Shown here: positions 27,190-36,187 of the stretch, piece by piece
How positions within the stretch are numbered: position 1 is the stretch's first letter
Layout of the letters: each line of letters opens with the position of its first letter
NCBI RefSeq assembly: GCF_000729995.1
Contig: NZ_JNFG01000020.1
Location: 1-64,000 of the forward strand
Source of the DNA: Caballeronia sordidicola
Lineage (GTDB): Bacteria > Pseudomonadota > Gammaproteobacteria > Burkholderiales > Burkholderiaceae
Direction: 5' to 3'
DNA: 64,000 nt
Made by a program: the position numbers and the translations under genes
Notes under the pieces: model-generated
Database searches by the model: none
What the model saw: the letters and a program-made list of their open reading frames with translations, nothing else
What the model was told of the DNA's origin: nothing

Positions 27190-29571
27190 ATGAGCGTAGC
27201 CGACTACTTCAACTCGATGGATTACGGACCTGCACCGGAAGACGACGGCGCCGCGCGCGCCTGGCTGGAACAACATGCGACAGGCTTTGGCCATTTCATC
27301 GGCGGCGCCTTTCGCGCGCCTGTCGCCGGTGAGCAATTCGAGTCGCTGGAACCCGCGACCGGGCGCGTGATTGCGAGCATCGCGCAGGGGGATCAGGCGG
27401 ATATCGACGCGGCGGTTGATGCTGCGCATCGCGCGCTGCCTGCGTGGCAAGCGCTGGGCGGCGCGGGTCGTGCGCGGCATTTGTATGCACTCTCGCGCAT
27501 GGTCCAGCGGCATGCGCGCTTGTTTTCCGTGCTCGAATCGATGGATAACGGCAAGCCGATCCGCGAATCGCGCGACATCGATATCCCGCTTGTGGCGCGG
27601 CATTTCCTGCATCACGCCGGTTGGGCGCAGTTGCAGGATCGCGAGTTCGCCGACTGGGCGCCGCTGGGTGTTATCGGTCAGATCGTGCCGTGGAATTTTC
27701 CGCTGCTGATGCTCTCGTGGAAGATCGCACCGGCGCTTGCACTGGGAAATTGCGTGGTGCTGAAGCCCGCTGAATACACGCCGCTCACCGCGTTGTTGTT
27801 CGCTGAGTTAGCAGCGCGTGCAGGCTTGCCCGCAGGCGTGCTGAACGTGGTCACCGGCGACGGCCGCACGGGCGCCGCGCTGGTCGAGCATCCGCGGGTG
27901 GCGAAGATTGCGTTCACCGGATCGACAGAAGTGGGCCGCCAGATTCGCGTGGCGACCGCGGGCTCGGGCAAGTCGCTGACGCTTGAACTCGGCGGCAAGT
28001 CGCCGTTCATCGTCTTCGACGACGCCGATCTCGACAGCGCCGTGGAAGGCGTCGTCGATGCGATCTGGTTCAACCAGGGCCAGGTCTGCTGCGCAGGTTC
28101 GCGGCTGCTGGTGCAGGAAGGCGTGGAGAAGCGCTTCATCGATAAATTGAAACGCCGCATGGACACGCTGCGCGTTGGGCCGTCGCTCGACAAGGGCATC
28201 GATCTGGGCGCAATCGTCGATACGGTGCAGCTTGAACGCATCCGTTCGCTGGTCGAGCGCGGTGTGCAGGAAGGCTGCGAGATTCATCAGCCCAAAGGGC
28301 TGCGGATGCCCGAGCAAGGTGCGTTTTATCCGCCCACTCTGGTGACGAACGTCGCGCCCGCTTCCTTGCTCGCGCAAGAGGAAATCTTCGGGCCGGTGTT
28401 GGTGACAATGAGCTTTCGCACGCCTGACGAAGCAGTCGCGCTGGCGAATCATTCACGTTATGGACTGGCCGCGAGCGTGTGGAGCGAGACTATCGGCCGC
28501 GCGCTGGATATCGCGCCGCGTCTGCAATGCGGCGTGGTCTGGATCAACGCGACCAATCTATTCGATGCCGGTGTCGGCTTCGGCGGATATCGCGAATCCG
28601 GCTTTGGCCGTGAAGGCGGACGCGAGGGGATTTACGAGTATCTGAAGCCACGTGCGTGGACTAAGCTGGCCGTTCGCGCTGAGCATGTTGCGCAGCCTCC
28701 GGCTTTCGAAGCGGACACCAACATCAGCGCGCTCGACCGTACCGCGAAGCTGTTTATCGGCGGCAAGCAGGTTCGGCCAGATAGCGGTTATTCACGGCTG
28801 GTGCATGCACCGTCGGGGGCAATCGTCGGTGAAGTGGGCGAGGGTAATCGCAAGGACATTCGTAATGCGGTAGCCGCTGCGCGCAGCGCTGAAAAGTGGT
28901 CGCAAGCCAGTACGCATAACCGCGCCCAGGTGTTGTATTACCTCGCGGAAAACCTGTCGGCGCGTGCGGATGAATTTGCCGGGCAACTCGTGGCACGGAC
29001 CGGCGTTTCCGCCGCCGACGCCGAGCGCGAAGTCGAAGCATCGATCACGCGTTTGTTCACCTATGGCGCGTGGGCCGACAAGTTCGATGGCGCGGTGCAT
29101 TCGCCGCCGCTAAGAGGCGTTGCGCTGGCGATGCACGAACCGCTTGGCGTGATCGGCGTGGTGTGCCCGGACGAAGCGCCGCTGCTTGGCCTCGTCTCGC
29201 TGATCGCACCGGCGCTTGCGTTGGGTAACCGCGTGGTCGCCGTGCCGAGCGAAACGTGTCCGCTGATGGCGACCGATTTTTATCAGGTAGTCGAGACGTC
29301 GGACGTGCCGGCGGGCGCGTTGAACATCGTCACCGGCGAGCGTAAAGCGCTGGCGTCGACCCTGGCAAAACATGACGATGTCGATGCATTGTGGTGCTTC
29401 GGTGGCGCGGATTTATCGACGCTGACCGAGCGCGAATCGGTGGGCAACCTGAAGCGCACGTTCGTGGACTATGGCCGCGTGTTCGACTGGTTCGACGCCG
29501 CGAGCGAAGGCCTGCCGTTCCTGCGTCAGGCCGTGCAAGTGAAAAACATCTGGATCCCGTACGGAGATTGA
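27190..29571 (+). CDS. ALDH16-type double-domain aldehyde dehydrogenase
   Basis: A 793-residue protein from the ATG at 27190. Residues about 30-500 are a full aldehyde dehydrogenase: PWNFPLLMLSWK, FTGSTEVGR, LELGGKSPF and the nucleophile in GQVCCAGS (Cys300/301). Residues about 530-793 start a second such domain (LFIGGKQVRPDSGYSR, PLGVIGVVCPDEAPLLGL) with no catalytic Cys and no C-terminal half. This two-domain layout with a degenerate second unit is that of ALDH16. Right after deoC, its likely job is oxidising acetaldehyde from deoxyribose-5-phosphate cleavage to acetate (inference). Confidence 0.85.
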   Translation: MSVADYFNSMDYGPAPEDDGAARAWLEQHATGFGHFIGGAFRAPVAGEQFESLEPATGRVIASIAQGDQADIDAAVDAAHRALPAWQALGGAGRARHLYALSRMVQRHARLFSVLESMDNGKPIRESRDIDIPLVARHFLHHAGWAQLQDREFADWAPLGVIGQIVPWNFPLLMLSWKIAPALALGNCVVLKPAEYTPLTALLFAELAARAGLPAGVLNVVTGDGRTGAALVEHPRVAKIAFTGSTEVGRQIRVATAGSGKSLTLELGGKSPFIVFDDADLDSAVEGVVDAIWFNQGQVCCAGSRLLVQEGVEKRFIDKLKRRMDTLRVGPSLDKGIDLGAIVDTVQLERIRSLVERGVQEGCEIHQPKGLRMPEQGAFYPPTLVTNVAPASLLAQEEIFGPVLVTMSFRTPDEAVALANHSRYGLAASVWSETIGRALDIAPRLQCGVVWINATNLFDAGVGFGGYRESGFGREGGREGIYEYLKPRAWTKLAVRAEHVAQPPAFEADTNISALDRTAKLFIGGKQVRPDSGYSRLVHAPSGAIVGEVGEGNRKDIRNAVAAARSAEKWSQASTHNRAQVLYYLAENLSARADEFAGQLVARTGVSAADAEREVEASITRLFTYGAWADKFDGAVHSPPLRGVALAMHEPLGVIGVVCPDEAPLLGLVSLIAPALALGNRVVAVPSETCPLMATDFYQVVETSDVPAGALNIVTGERKALASTLAKHDDVDALWCFGGADLSTLTERESVGNLKRTFVDYGRVFDWFDAASEGLPFLRQAVQVKNIWIPYGD

Positions 29572-29651
29572 ACGTTCGAGCCCGGGTCACATAGAATCAT
29601 GAGCGATGACCTCGCAATGCAGCGAGGCACGCTCAACATGAAGGAGACGCA

Positions 29652-30137
29652 ATGCTGAAGAACCTCGATCCGCTGCTGAACGCCGAAGTCCTGCACGCGC
29701 TGTGCGCAATGGGACACGGCGATGAAGTCGTGATCTGCGACGCCAATTTCCCGGCCGATTCCGTCGCGCGCCAAACGGTGCTCGGCCATGTGCTTCGGCT
29801 CGATGGCGTGAATTCGCCGCGTGCGATTCGCGCGGTGTTGTCGGTGTTGCCGCTGGATAGTTTCGTCGATCATCCGGCCGAGCGCATGGAAGTGGTCGGC
29901 GACGCCAACGCGCTTCCTGCCGTGCAGCGCGAAGCGCAAACCGAAGTGGATGCCGCCGAAGGGCGCGCGACGCCCTTTGCTTCCATCGAACGTTTCGCAT
30001 TTTATGAACGCGCCAAGCAGGCGTATTGCGTGATTGCGACCGGCGAAGCGCGTGGGTATGGCTGCTTCATCTTCAAGAAGGGCGTGAACCTGGCGCCCGA
30101 TGCGCCTGCCGCTTCAGATTCGGAGAGCGCACGATGA
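29652..30137 (+). CDS. RbsD/FucU family sugar mutarotase
   Basis: A 161-residue protein with AAGGAGA before its ATG. AMGHGDEVVICDANFPADS matches the FucU/RbsD active-site stretch (His of GHGDE, Asp of DANFP), closer to FucU than RbsD. The family interconverts pyranose/furanose or alpha/beta forms of sugars, feeding the kinase. The C-terminal 20 residues are a variable acidic tail. It overlaps the next gene by 4 bp (30134-30137), consistent with joint supply of the kinase. Confidence 0.87.
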   Translation: MLKNLDPLLNAEVLHALCAMGHGDEVVICDANFPADSVARQTVLGHVLRLDGVNSPRAIRAVLSVLPLDSFVDHPAERMEVVGDANALPAVQREAQTEVDAAEGRATPFASIERFAFYERAKQAYCVIATGEARGYGCFIFKKGVNLAPDAPAASDSESAR

Positions 30138-31093
30138 ACCGCAGCGTCGTCATCCTCGGCATCTACGTGACGGATCTCACGTTCCGCGCCGAGCGCATGC
30201 CGCTGCTTGGCGAGACCATCGCCGGATCGGCGTTTGCGATGGGACCCGGCGGCAAGGGGTCGAACCAGGCCGTGGCCGCTGCGCGCGCCGGTGCCAACGT
30301 CATCTTCTGCACGCGCCTCGGCGCCGATGCATTCGGCGACATCGCACGCTCAACGTGGGCCGCGGAAGGCATCACGGCGCGGGCGATAACAACGGACGGC
30401 GTGGCGACTGGCGCGGCGCATATCTTCGTTGACGACGCAACGGGCGGCAACGCGATCATCGTTGCAGCGGGTGCAGCAGGACGCTTGTGCCCCGAAGACG
30501 TTGAAGCGATAGAAGCCGATATCGCGACCGCCGCCGTGTTCGTCACGCAGCTTGAACAACCCGTTCCCGCTGCGCGGCGTGGACTCGAACTTGCGCGTCG
30601 TCATGGTGTGACGACCGTGTTCAATCCGGCGCCCGCAGCGTCGCTCGATGACGACATCTTCCCGCTCTGCGATTACATCACCCCGAACGAGACCGAAGCA
30701 TCGGCTCTGACGGGTATCGCGGTTGCTTCCGTCGATGACGCGCGCCGAGCAGCTGATGTGCTGCTCGCGAAGGGCGTGCGCGCCGTGATCGTGACGTTGG
30801 GCGAAGCGGGTGCGTTGCTGCATACCCAGGAGCAGTCAGTGCTCGTGCCGGCCTTCAATTGCGGTCGCGTGGTCGAGACCGCAGGCGCGGGCGACGGCTT
30901 CACCGGCGGCTTCGCCGCGGCGCTTGCGCGTGGCGAAAGCCCACTGGACGCCGTGCGTTTCGGCTGTGCGCTGGCGAGCTTGTCGGTCACGCGTCCCGGA
31001 ACCGCGCCGTCGATGCCGACGCTCGCCGAAATTGAAGCGGTGCTTCTTGGTGAACCCGTGAAGTCCGGCAGTGCGTCGGCCCACCAATCCTGA
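30134..31093 (+). CDS. ribokinase-family sugar kinase, probable deoxyribokinase
   Basis: A 319-residue PfkB/ribokinase-family enzyme from the ATG at 30134. GPGGKGSNQAVAAARAGA is the ribose-binding signature 1 and ETAGAGDGFTGGFAAAL the signature 2 with the catalytic Asp. It phosphorylates the 5-hydroxyl of ribose or deoxyribose with ATP. Because the operon starts with deoC and carries no ribose-specific enzyme, deoxyribose is the more likely substrate; ribokinase is the alternative. Coupled to the mutarotase gene. Confidence 0.88.
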   Translation: MNRSVVILGIYVTDLTFRAERMPLLGETIAGSAFAMGPGGKGSNQAVAAARAGANVIFCTRLGADAFGDIARSTWAAEGITARAITTDGVATGAAHIFVDDATGGNAIIVAAGAAGRLCPEDVEAIEADIATAAVFVTQLEQPVPAARRGLELARRHGVTTVFNPAPAASLDDDIFPLCDYITPNETEASALTGIAVASVDDARRAADVLLAKGVRAVIVTLGEAGALLHTQEQSVLVPAFNCGRVVETAGAGDGFTGGFAAALARGESPLDAVRFGCALASLSVTRPGTAPSMPTLAEIEAVLLGEPVKSGSASAHQS

Positions 31094-31109
31094 ACGGAGG
31101 AGCGCCGCG

Positions 31110-32144
31110 ATGAACCCATCGAAATGGTTCGCCGACCGGCAACTGAATTTTTTGGTCGGCGTGAACCTGCTGGTCGTGATTGTCGCGACCGCGTTGTCAC
31201 GTGGCCAGTTCGTCGATATCGACAACCTCCAGTCCATGGGCAGCCAGTTACCCGAACTGGGGCTGCTTGCGCTCGGCATCATGCTCTCTATGGTGTCGGG
31301 TAACGGCGGCATCGACTTGTCGGGTGTTGCGCTCGCCAACCTCTCGGGCATGGTGGCCGCGCAACTGCTGCCCATGCTCGTTTCCGCCGATAACTCCCCG
31401 TCGCTCTATACCGCTGTGTTCTGCGTGACTACCGTGGTGCTTGGCGCGATCGGCGGCTTGATGAACGGCGTGATCATCGCGCGGTTGAAGCTCACGCCTA
31501 TCCTTTGCACGCTCGGTACGTCGCTGCTGTTCACCGGCATTGCCGTGGTGTTGAGCAACGGCGCATCGGTGCGGGTGGAGTACGTCGATGCCCTCTCCGA
31601 CATCGGCAACGGTACCTTCCTGCAAGTGCCTATTTCGCTGTGGATCTTTGTAGTCACGGTGTTGCTGCTCGGCTGGGTCTTGAAGCGCACGCCCTTCGGT
31701 TTGCGGCTCTATCTCATGGGCACGAATCCGAAAGCCGCGTTCTACGCCGGCATTCCCCGCGACCGTATGTTGATCCTGACCTACGGCATGTGCGGCGTGC
31801 TCGCGTCGCTTGCCGGACTCATCAGCGCGTCGCATACGTCTAGCGCGAAGTGGGACTACGGCAACTCGTACTTGCTGATTGCGATCCTGATCGCGGTGAT
31901 GGGCGGCGTGAATCCGGCGGGCGGTTATGGCCGGATCATCTGTGTCTTCCTCGCCGCGACCGTGCTCCAGTTCTTGTCGAGCCTGTTCAATCTACTCGGC
32001 GTTTCGCAGTTCTTCGGTGACTGCGCGTGGGGCTTCCTGCTGCTAGCGTCTCTGGCGCTGGCGGGCGGAGAACGCGTGCGCGCGATTTTCGGCCTGGGCG
32101 GCGCCACTCCCATTTCGAAGGTGCCAAAACCACCGGCGGCGTAG
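31110..32144 (+). CDS. sugar ABC transporter permease (RbsC/AraH type)
   Basis: A 344-residue integral membrane protein with GGAGGAG upstream of the ATG at 31110; a longer open frame to 31071 lies inside the kinase gene. It has eight to ten helices and the BPD_transp_2 signature GVNPAGGYGR in the cytoplasmic loop facing the ATPase. It is one of two different permeases in this importer, so the channel is probably a heterodimer, as in autoinducer-2 (LsrCD) and some pentose systems. Confidence 0.87.
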   Translation: MNPSKWFADRQLNFLVGVNLLVVIVATALSRGQFVDIDNLQSMGSQLPELGLLALGIMLSMVSGNGGIDLSGVALANLSGMVAAQLLPMLVSADNSPSLYTAVFCVTTVVLGAIGGLMNGVIIARLKLTPILCTLGTSLLFTGIAVVLSNGASVRVEYVDALSDIGNGTFLQVPISLWIFVVTVLLLGWVLKRTPFGLRLYLMGTNPKAAFYAGIPRDRMLILTYGMCGVLASLAGLISASHTSSAKWDYGNSYLLIAILIAVMGGVNPAGGYGRIICVFLAATVLQFLSSLFNLLGVSQFFGDCAWGFLLLASLALAGGERVRAIFGLGGATPISKVPKPPAA

Positions 32145-32230
32145 TCAAATAATCACGCGGATAACCAAGCTTTCCCGGCTTCAAATTTCACCTCATGTGC
32201 AGCACAGACAAACCATAACGGAGACAACGC

Positions 32231-33235
32231 ATGAAACTCAATCGAATCGCCATCGCGCTTACCGCTGTCACACTTGCAGCCGGAGCCATTGCTGTCGCGC
32301 AGGCCGCGACTGACGAAACCATCGTGACGGTGGTCAAGGTCACGGGTATCAACTGGTTCAACCGGATGGACGACGGCGTGAAGGAATTCGCCAAGGACAA
32401 CCCCGGCGTGAACGCGTATCAAACAGGACCGGGACGCGCGGACGCTGCGCAACAACTGAAGATCATCGAAGACTTGATCGCGAAGAAAGTCACGGCGATC
32501 GCGGTCGTTCCCTACGATCCGCCGACCCTCGAACCGGCGCTGAAGAAAGCGATGGATCGCGGCATCAAGGTTGTTACGCATGAAGCGGACAACGAGAAGA
32601 ACACGATGGTCGACATCGAAGCCTTCGATAACACCGCGTACGGCGCAGGCCTGAATGAACGCCTTGCGAAATGCATGGGCGACCAGGGCAAATGGGCCGT
32701 GCTGGTGGGCTCGCTCGGCAGCCGTTCGCAGGTGCAGTGGGCGGATGGCGGTATCGGCAATGCGAAGCAGAAGTACCCGAAGATGGATCTGGTCGAGCCG
32801 AAGCTTGAAACCAACAACGACGGCGAACGTGCTTATCAGGTTGCGAAGGAAGTGCTGCGCAAGCATCCGGACCTGACGGGCTTTCAAGGGTCGTCGTCGC
32901 TTGACGTGATCGGCATTGGGCGTGCGGTGGAAGAGGCCGGCAAGATTGGCAAGATCTGCGTGTACGGCACGGGCCTGCCGACGGAAGCCGGCAAGTTCCT
33001 TGAGAGCGGCGCGATCAACGGCATTGCGTTCTGGGATCCGAAGCTCGCCGGTATCGCGATGAACAAGGTCGCAAAAATGCTGATCGATGGCAAGACGGTC
33101 GAGAACGGCGCGGACCTGGGTCTGGTTGGTTATAACAAGGTCACGGTGGAGAAGGGTCCGGGCAAGGGCATCATCGTGCGCGGCACCGGCTGGGTGGACG
33201 TCGACAAGACCAACTACAAGCAGTATCCGTTCTGA
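32231..33235 (+). CDS. sugar ABC transporter substrate-binding protein (LsrB-like)
   Basis: A 334-residue periplasmic binding protein with GGAGA before the ATG. The signal peptide runs to AVAQAA (about residue 25), and the mature protein is a Peripla_BP_4 fold: VVKVTGINWFNRMDDGVKEF, AVVPYDPPTLEPALKKA and GLVGYNKVTVEKGPG-type sequence. The closest named relatives I recognise are LsrB and rhamnose-binding proteins. Its operon context with deoC and a ribokinase-like kinase suggests a deoxyribose or related pentose ligand. A hairpin follows the stop. Confidence 0.87.
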   Translation: MKLNRIAIALTAVTLAAGAIAVAQAATDETIVTVVKVTGINWFNRMDDGVKEFAKDNPGVNAYQTGPGRADAAQQLKIIEDLIAKKVTAIAVVPYDPPTLEPALKKAMDRGIKVVTHEADNEKNTMVDIEAFDNTAYGAGLNERLAKCMGDQGKWAVLVGSLGSRSQVQWADGGIGNAKQKYPKMDLVEPKLETNNDGERAYQVAKEVLRKHPDLTGFQGSSSLDVIGIGRAVEEAGKIGKICVYGTGLPTEAGKFLESGAINGIAFWDPKLAGIAMNKVAKMLIDGKTVENGADLGLVGYNKVTVEKGPGKGIIVRGTGWVDVDKTNYKQYPF

Positions 33236-33257
33236 TTGTCTTCACGAAAGCAGTGAA

Positions 33258-33280
33258 GCGCGCACGGCAGCCGTGCGCGC
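33258..33280 (+). other. intercistronic hairpin after the binding-protein gene
   Basis: A perfect 10-bp stem (GCGCGCACGG/CCGTGCGCGC) with a 3-base CAG loop starts 22 bases after the binding-protein stop; an A-T pair extends it by one. No T-tract follows. Such hairpins usually protect the upstream mRNA so the binding protein is made in excess over the ATPase and permease. Confidence 0.55.
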
Positions 33281-33313
33281 TGTCTTCAGGAAGTTGAAAG
33301 GGTAGAAGGTTCA

Positions 33314-34843
33314 ATGATGAGTACAGCGCCGCTTCTCGAAGTCGTCGATATCCACAAGCGCTTTACCGGCGTGTATGCGCTGCGTGGCGTGAGCCTTTCG
33401 TTCCAGCGCGGGCAGATTTATCACTTGCTCGGCGAGAACGGTTGCGGCAAGAGCACGCTGATCAAGATCATCTCCGGTGCGCAGCCGCCCGATCAGGGCG
33501 AGCTAGTGATTGAAGGCGTCAGGCATGCGCGGCTTGCGCCGCTGGAGGCGTTGTCGGCGGGTATCGAAACGGTGTATCAGGACCTTTCGCTGCTGCCCAA
33601 CATGAGTGTTGCAGAGAACGTGGGGTTGACGTCGGAGTTGGCTGAACACGCGGGGCGGCTTGCGCGGACCTTCGATCGCCGCGCGCTGGCTAAAACGGCG
33701 GCGCGCGCTTTGGAAGCGGTGGGCTTGCCCGGCGATGCGGATTTCCAGGCCACGCTGGTCGAGCAATTGCCGCTGGCGACGCGGCAACTCGTGGCTATCG
33801 CGCGTGTGATCGCGAGCGAGGCGAAGTTCGTCATCATGGATGAGCCGACTACATCGCTTACGCAAAAGGAAGTCGACAACCTGATCGCGGTGCTGGCGAA
33901 ACTGCGGGCCGATGGCGTCGCCGTGCTGTTCGTGAGTCACAAGCTGGATGAGTGCTACGCGATTGGCGGTGAAGTGATCGTGCTGCGCGATGGTCAGAAG
34001 ATGGCGCAAGGCCCGATCGAGAATTACACGAAGGCGCAGATTGGCGAATTGATGACGGGCAAGCAGTTATCGAACGAGCGATATCGGCAGGCCGAAGTGA
34101 TGGATGGGCAGCAAGTTGTGCTGGATGTGAAGGCGTTGTCGCGGTCGCGTCAGTTCGCCGATGTCACGTTCTCGCTGCATCGCGGAGAGATTCTTGGCGT
34201 GACGGGATTGCTCGACTCGGGGCGCAACGAATTGGCGCGGGCATTGGCAGGCGTGGCACCTGCGGATAGCGGCACGGTCACGCTGGACGGTTCTATCGTG
34301 CGGCTTAAAACGCCGTCTGATGCGAAGTGGCAGCGCATAGGCTACGTGCCCGAAGACCGCTTGAATGAAGGGCTTTTCCTCGATAAATCCATTCGCGACA
34401 ACGTCATCACCGCGATGATCTCGAGCTTGCGCGATCGCTTTGGACAGGTTGACCGCAAGCGCACACGCGAGCTTGCCGAGCGCACGGTGAAGGAGTTGCA
34501 GATCGCGACACCTGACATCGACAAGCCGGTGCAATCGCTTTCGGGTGGCAACCAGCAACGCGTGTTGATCGGCCGATGGCTGGCTATCGATCCACGCGTG
34601 TTGATCCTGCATGGCCCGACCGTGGGCGTGGATGTGGGATCGAAGGACATCATTTACCGCATCATGCAGCGGCTGGCGGAGCAGGGGATCGGGATCATTC
34701 TGATCAGCGATGACTTGCCCGAGTTGCTGCAGAACTGCGACCGAATCCTGATGATGAAGAAGGGGCGCGTCTCGAACGAATATCGTGCGGGGCAATTGAC
34801 TGAAGCCGATCTTTATCACGCTTTACTTTCAGAGGCAGCATGA
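33314..34843 (+). CDS. sugar ABC transporter ATP-binding protein (RbsA/MglA type)
   Basis: A 509-residue protein with two tandem ABC domains. The first has Walker A GENGCGKSTLIKI and Walker B VIMDEPTTSLTQKE; the second has the degenerate P-loop GLLDSGRNELARAL and the signature SLSGGNQQRVLIGRWLA. This is the layout of RbsA, XylG and MglA. The start may be ATG 33314 or 33317, side by side. It overlaps the second permease gene by 4 bp. Confidence 0.92.
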   Translation: MMSTAPLLEVVDIHKRFTGVYALRGVSLSFQRGQIYHLLGENGCGKSTLIKIISGAQPPDQGELVIEGVRHARLAPLEALSAGIETVYQDLSLLPNMSVAENVGLTSELAEHAGRLARTFDRRALAKTAARALEAVGLPGDADFQATLVEQLPLATRQLVAIARVIASEAKFVIMDEPTTSLTQKEVDNLIAVLAKLRADGVAVLFVSHKLDECYAIGGEVIVLRDGQKMAQGPIENYTKAQIGELMTGKQLSNERYRQAEVMDGQQVVLDVKALSRSRQFADVTFSLHRGEILGVTGLLDSGRNELARALAGVAPADSGTVTLDGSIVRLKTPSDAKWQRIGYVPEDRLNEGLFLDKSIRDNVITAMISSLRDRFGQVDRKRTRELAERTVKELQIATPDIDKPVQSLSGGNQQRVLIGRWLAIDPRVLILHGPTVGVDVGSKDIIYRIMQRLAEQGIGIILISDDLPELLQNCDRILMMKKGRVSNEYRAGQLTEADLYHALLSEAA

Positions 34844-35913
34844 GCGAGTCACTTCATCGCGTTGCTCAGACATCGCAAGGCGCAACCGCTGCCGGTCCGG
34901 CTTTGGCCGAGGTTGTGCCGCAGGTGCGGCAACTGAGTTTTACCGCGCGCTTGATGCGCAATCCTGAATGGTTCACAGCAGGTTTGATTCTCGTGACGTG
35001 TCTGGTGGTGGGCACGTTGAATCCACGCTTCTTCCAGTTCGCGACGCTCTTCGATTTGCTGCATTCAGGGACGACGGTGTCGTTGTTTGCAATGGGCACG
35101 CTGGTTGTGCTGGCATCGGGCGGTATCGATGTGTCGTTCACTGCCATTGCTGCGTTTACGATGTATTCGATCACGAAGGCGGTGTTCGCCTGGTGGCCCG
35201 ATGCGCCGTTTTTTGTGATTCTGGTTTGCGGCGCAGTGGGTGGCGTGTTGCTTGGGCTCATCAACGGCGTGCTGGTGCATCGGCTGAAGGCGCCTTCGTT
35301 GATTGTGACGATTGGCACGCAGTATCTGTATCGAGGGTTGTTGCTGACGTTCGTGGGAACGCAGTTTTTCATGAATATCCCGCACAGCATGGATAGCTTC
35401 GGGCAGTTGCCGCTGTTTTTCTATCACACGAAGGACGGGCTTCGGGCAGTGTTGCCGGTCTCGGTGATTGCGCTGTTTCTTGCTGCCGGGGTGACGTGGT
35501 GGCTGCTCAATCGCACGATGATGGGGCGGGGCGTGTATGCGATGGGCGGCAGTTTGCCGATCGCCGAGCGGCTTGGTTATAACCTGCGGGCTATTCACCT
35601 GTTTGTGTTTGGGTACACGGGGATGCTGGCGGGGATTGCCGGGATCTTGCATGTATCGACGAACCGGCTGGCGAATCCGTTCGATCTGGTCGGGACTGAG
35701 CTGGATGTGATTGCGGCGGTGATTCTTGGGGGAGCGAGGATTACCGGTGGGACAGGGACGGTGATGGGGACGTTGCTCGGCGTGGTGCTGGTGACGCTGA
35801 TTAACAGCGTCTTGATCCTGATCGGTGTGCCCAGTACTTGGCAGAAGGTGATTATCGGGGCGTTTATTCTGGTGGCGGGGACGTTGTTCGCGTTGGGGAG
35901 ACGGGCGGCGTAG
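34840..35913 (+). CDS. sugar ABC transporter permease (second subunit)
   Basis: A 357-residue membrane protein with an N-terminal soluble segment of about 35 residues and then eight or more helices. GGARITGGTGTVMGTLLG near the C-terminus is the RbsC-type loop that contacts the ATPase. Together with the permease at 31110-32144 it would form a heterodimeric channel. Last gene of the deoC operon, convergent with the HicB-like gene 16 bases away. Confidence 0.87.
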   Translation: MSESLHRVAQTSQGATAAGPALAEVVPQVRQLSFTARLMRNPEWFTAGLILVTCLVVGTLNPRFFQFATLFDLLHSGTTVSLFAMGTLVVLASGGIDVSFTAIAAFTMYSITKAVFAWWPDAPFFVILVCGAVGGVLLGLINGVLVHRLKAPSLIVTIGTQYLYRGLLLTFVGTQFFMNIPHSMDSFGQLPLFFYHTKDGLRAVLPVSVIALFLAAGVTWWLLNRTMMGRGVYAMGGSLPIAERLGYNLRAIHLFVFGYTGMLAGIAGILHVSTNRLANPFDLVGTELDVIAAVILGGARITGGTGTVMGTLLGVVLVTLINSVLILIGVPSTWQKVIIGAFILVAGTLFALGRRAA

Positions 35914-35929
35914 GGGTGGCTGATTTCAG

Positions 35930-36187
35930 TTACGCGCGGTCGCCGGTTGAAGTGTGCGGCAAATTTGCCGCGTGTAGCTCAGGGTCGATGCCGTTCTCCT
36001 TGCAGGCCTCGAGAAACGCAGCCAGGGACTTGGCGCCCTCGGCCTTGAGCGCGGGAATGTCGCTGGCGTAGAAGTCCGCGCCACCGTTCAAACCGAGAAA
36101 TTCGCCGCGCAGCATATCGGCATCGGGGTCATAAGTGACGGCCGCGCGATAGTTGTCGATGCTCATAATATTCATGGTGTTAGTCAC
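35930..36187 (-). CDS. HicB-like domain protein, orphan
   Basis: An 85-residue protein with a HicB fold pattern: YRAAVTYDPDADMLRGEFLGL, then LKAEGAKSLAAFLEACKENGIDPE at the end (shown in part), and no C-terminal DNA-binding tail. HicB normally neutralises the HicA mRNase, but there is no room for hicA nearby. Its start overlaps the deoR stop by 4 bp (36184-36187), so it is translated with that regulator. It may be an accessory to deoxyribose control or a solitary antitoxin relic. Later in-frame ATGs at 36175 and 36166 are possible starts. Confidence 0.7.
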   Translation of the reverse strand: MTNTMNIMSIDNYRAAVTYDPDADMLRGEFLGLNGGADFYASDIPALKAEGAKSLAAFLEACKENGIDPELHAANLPHTSTGDRA

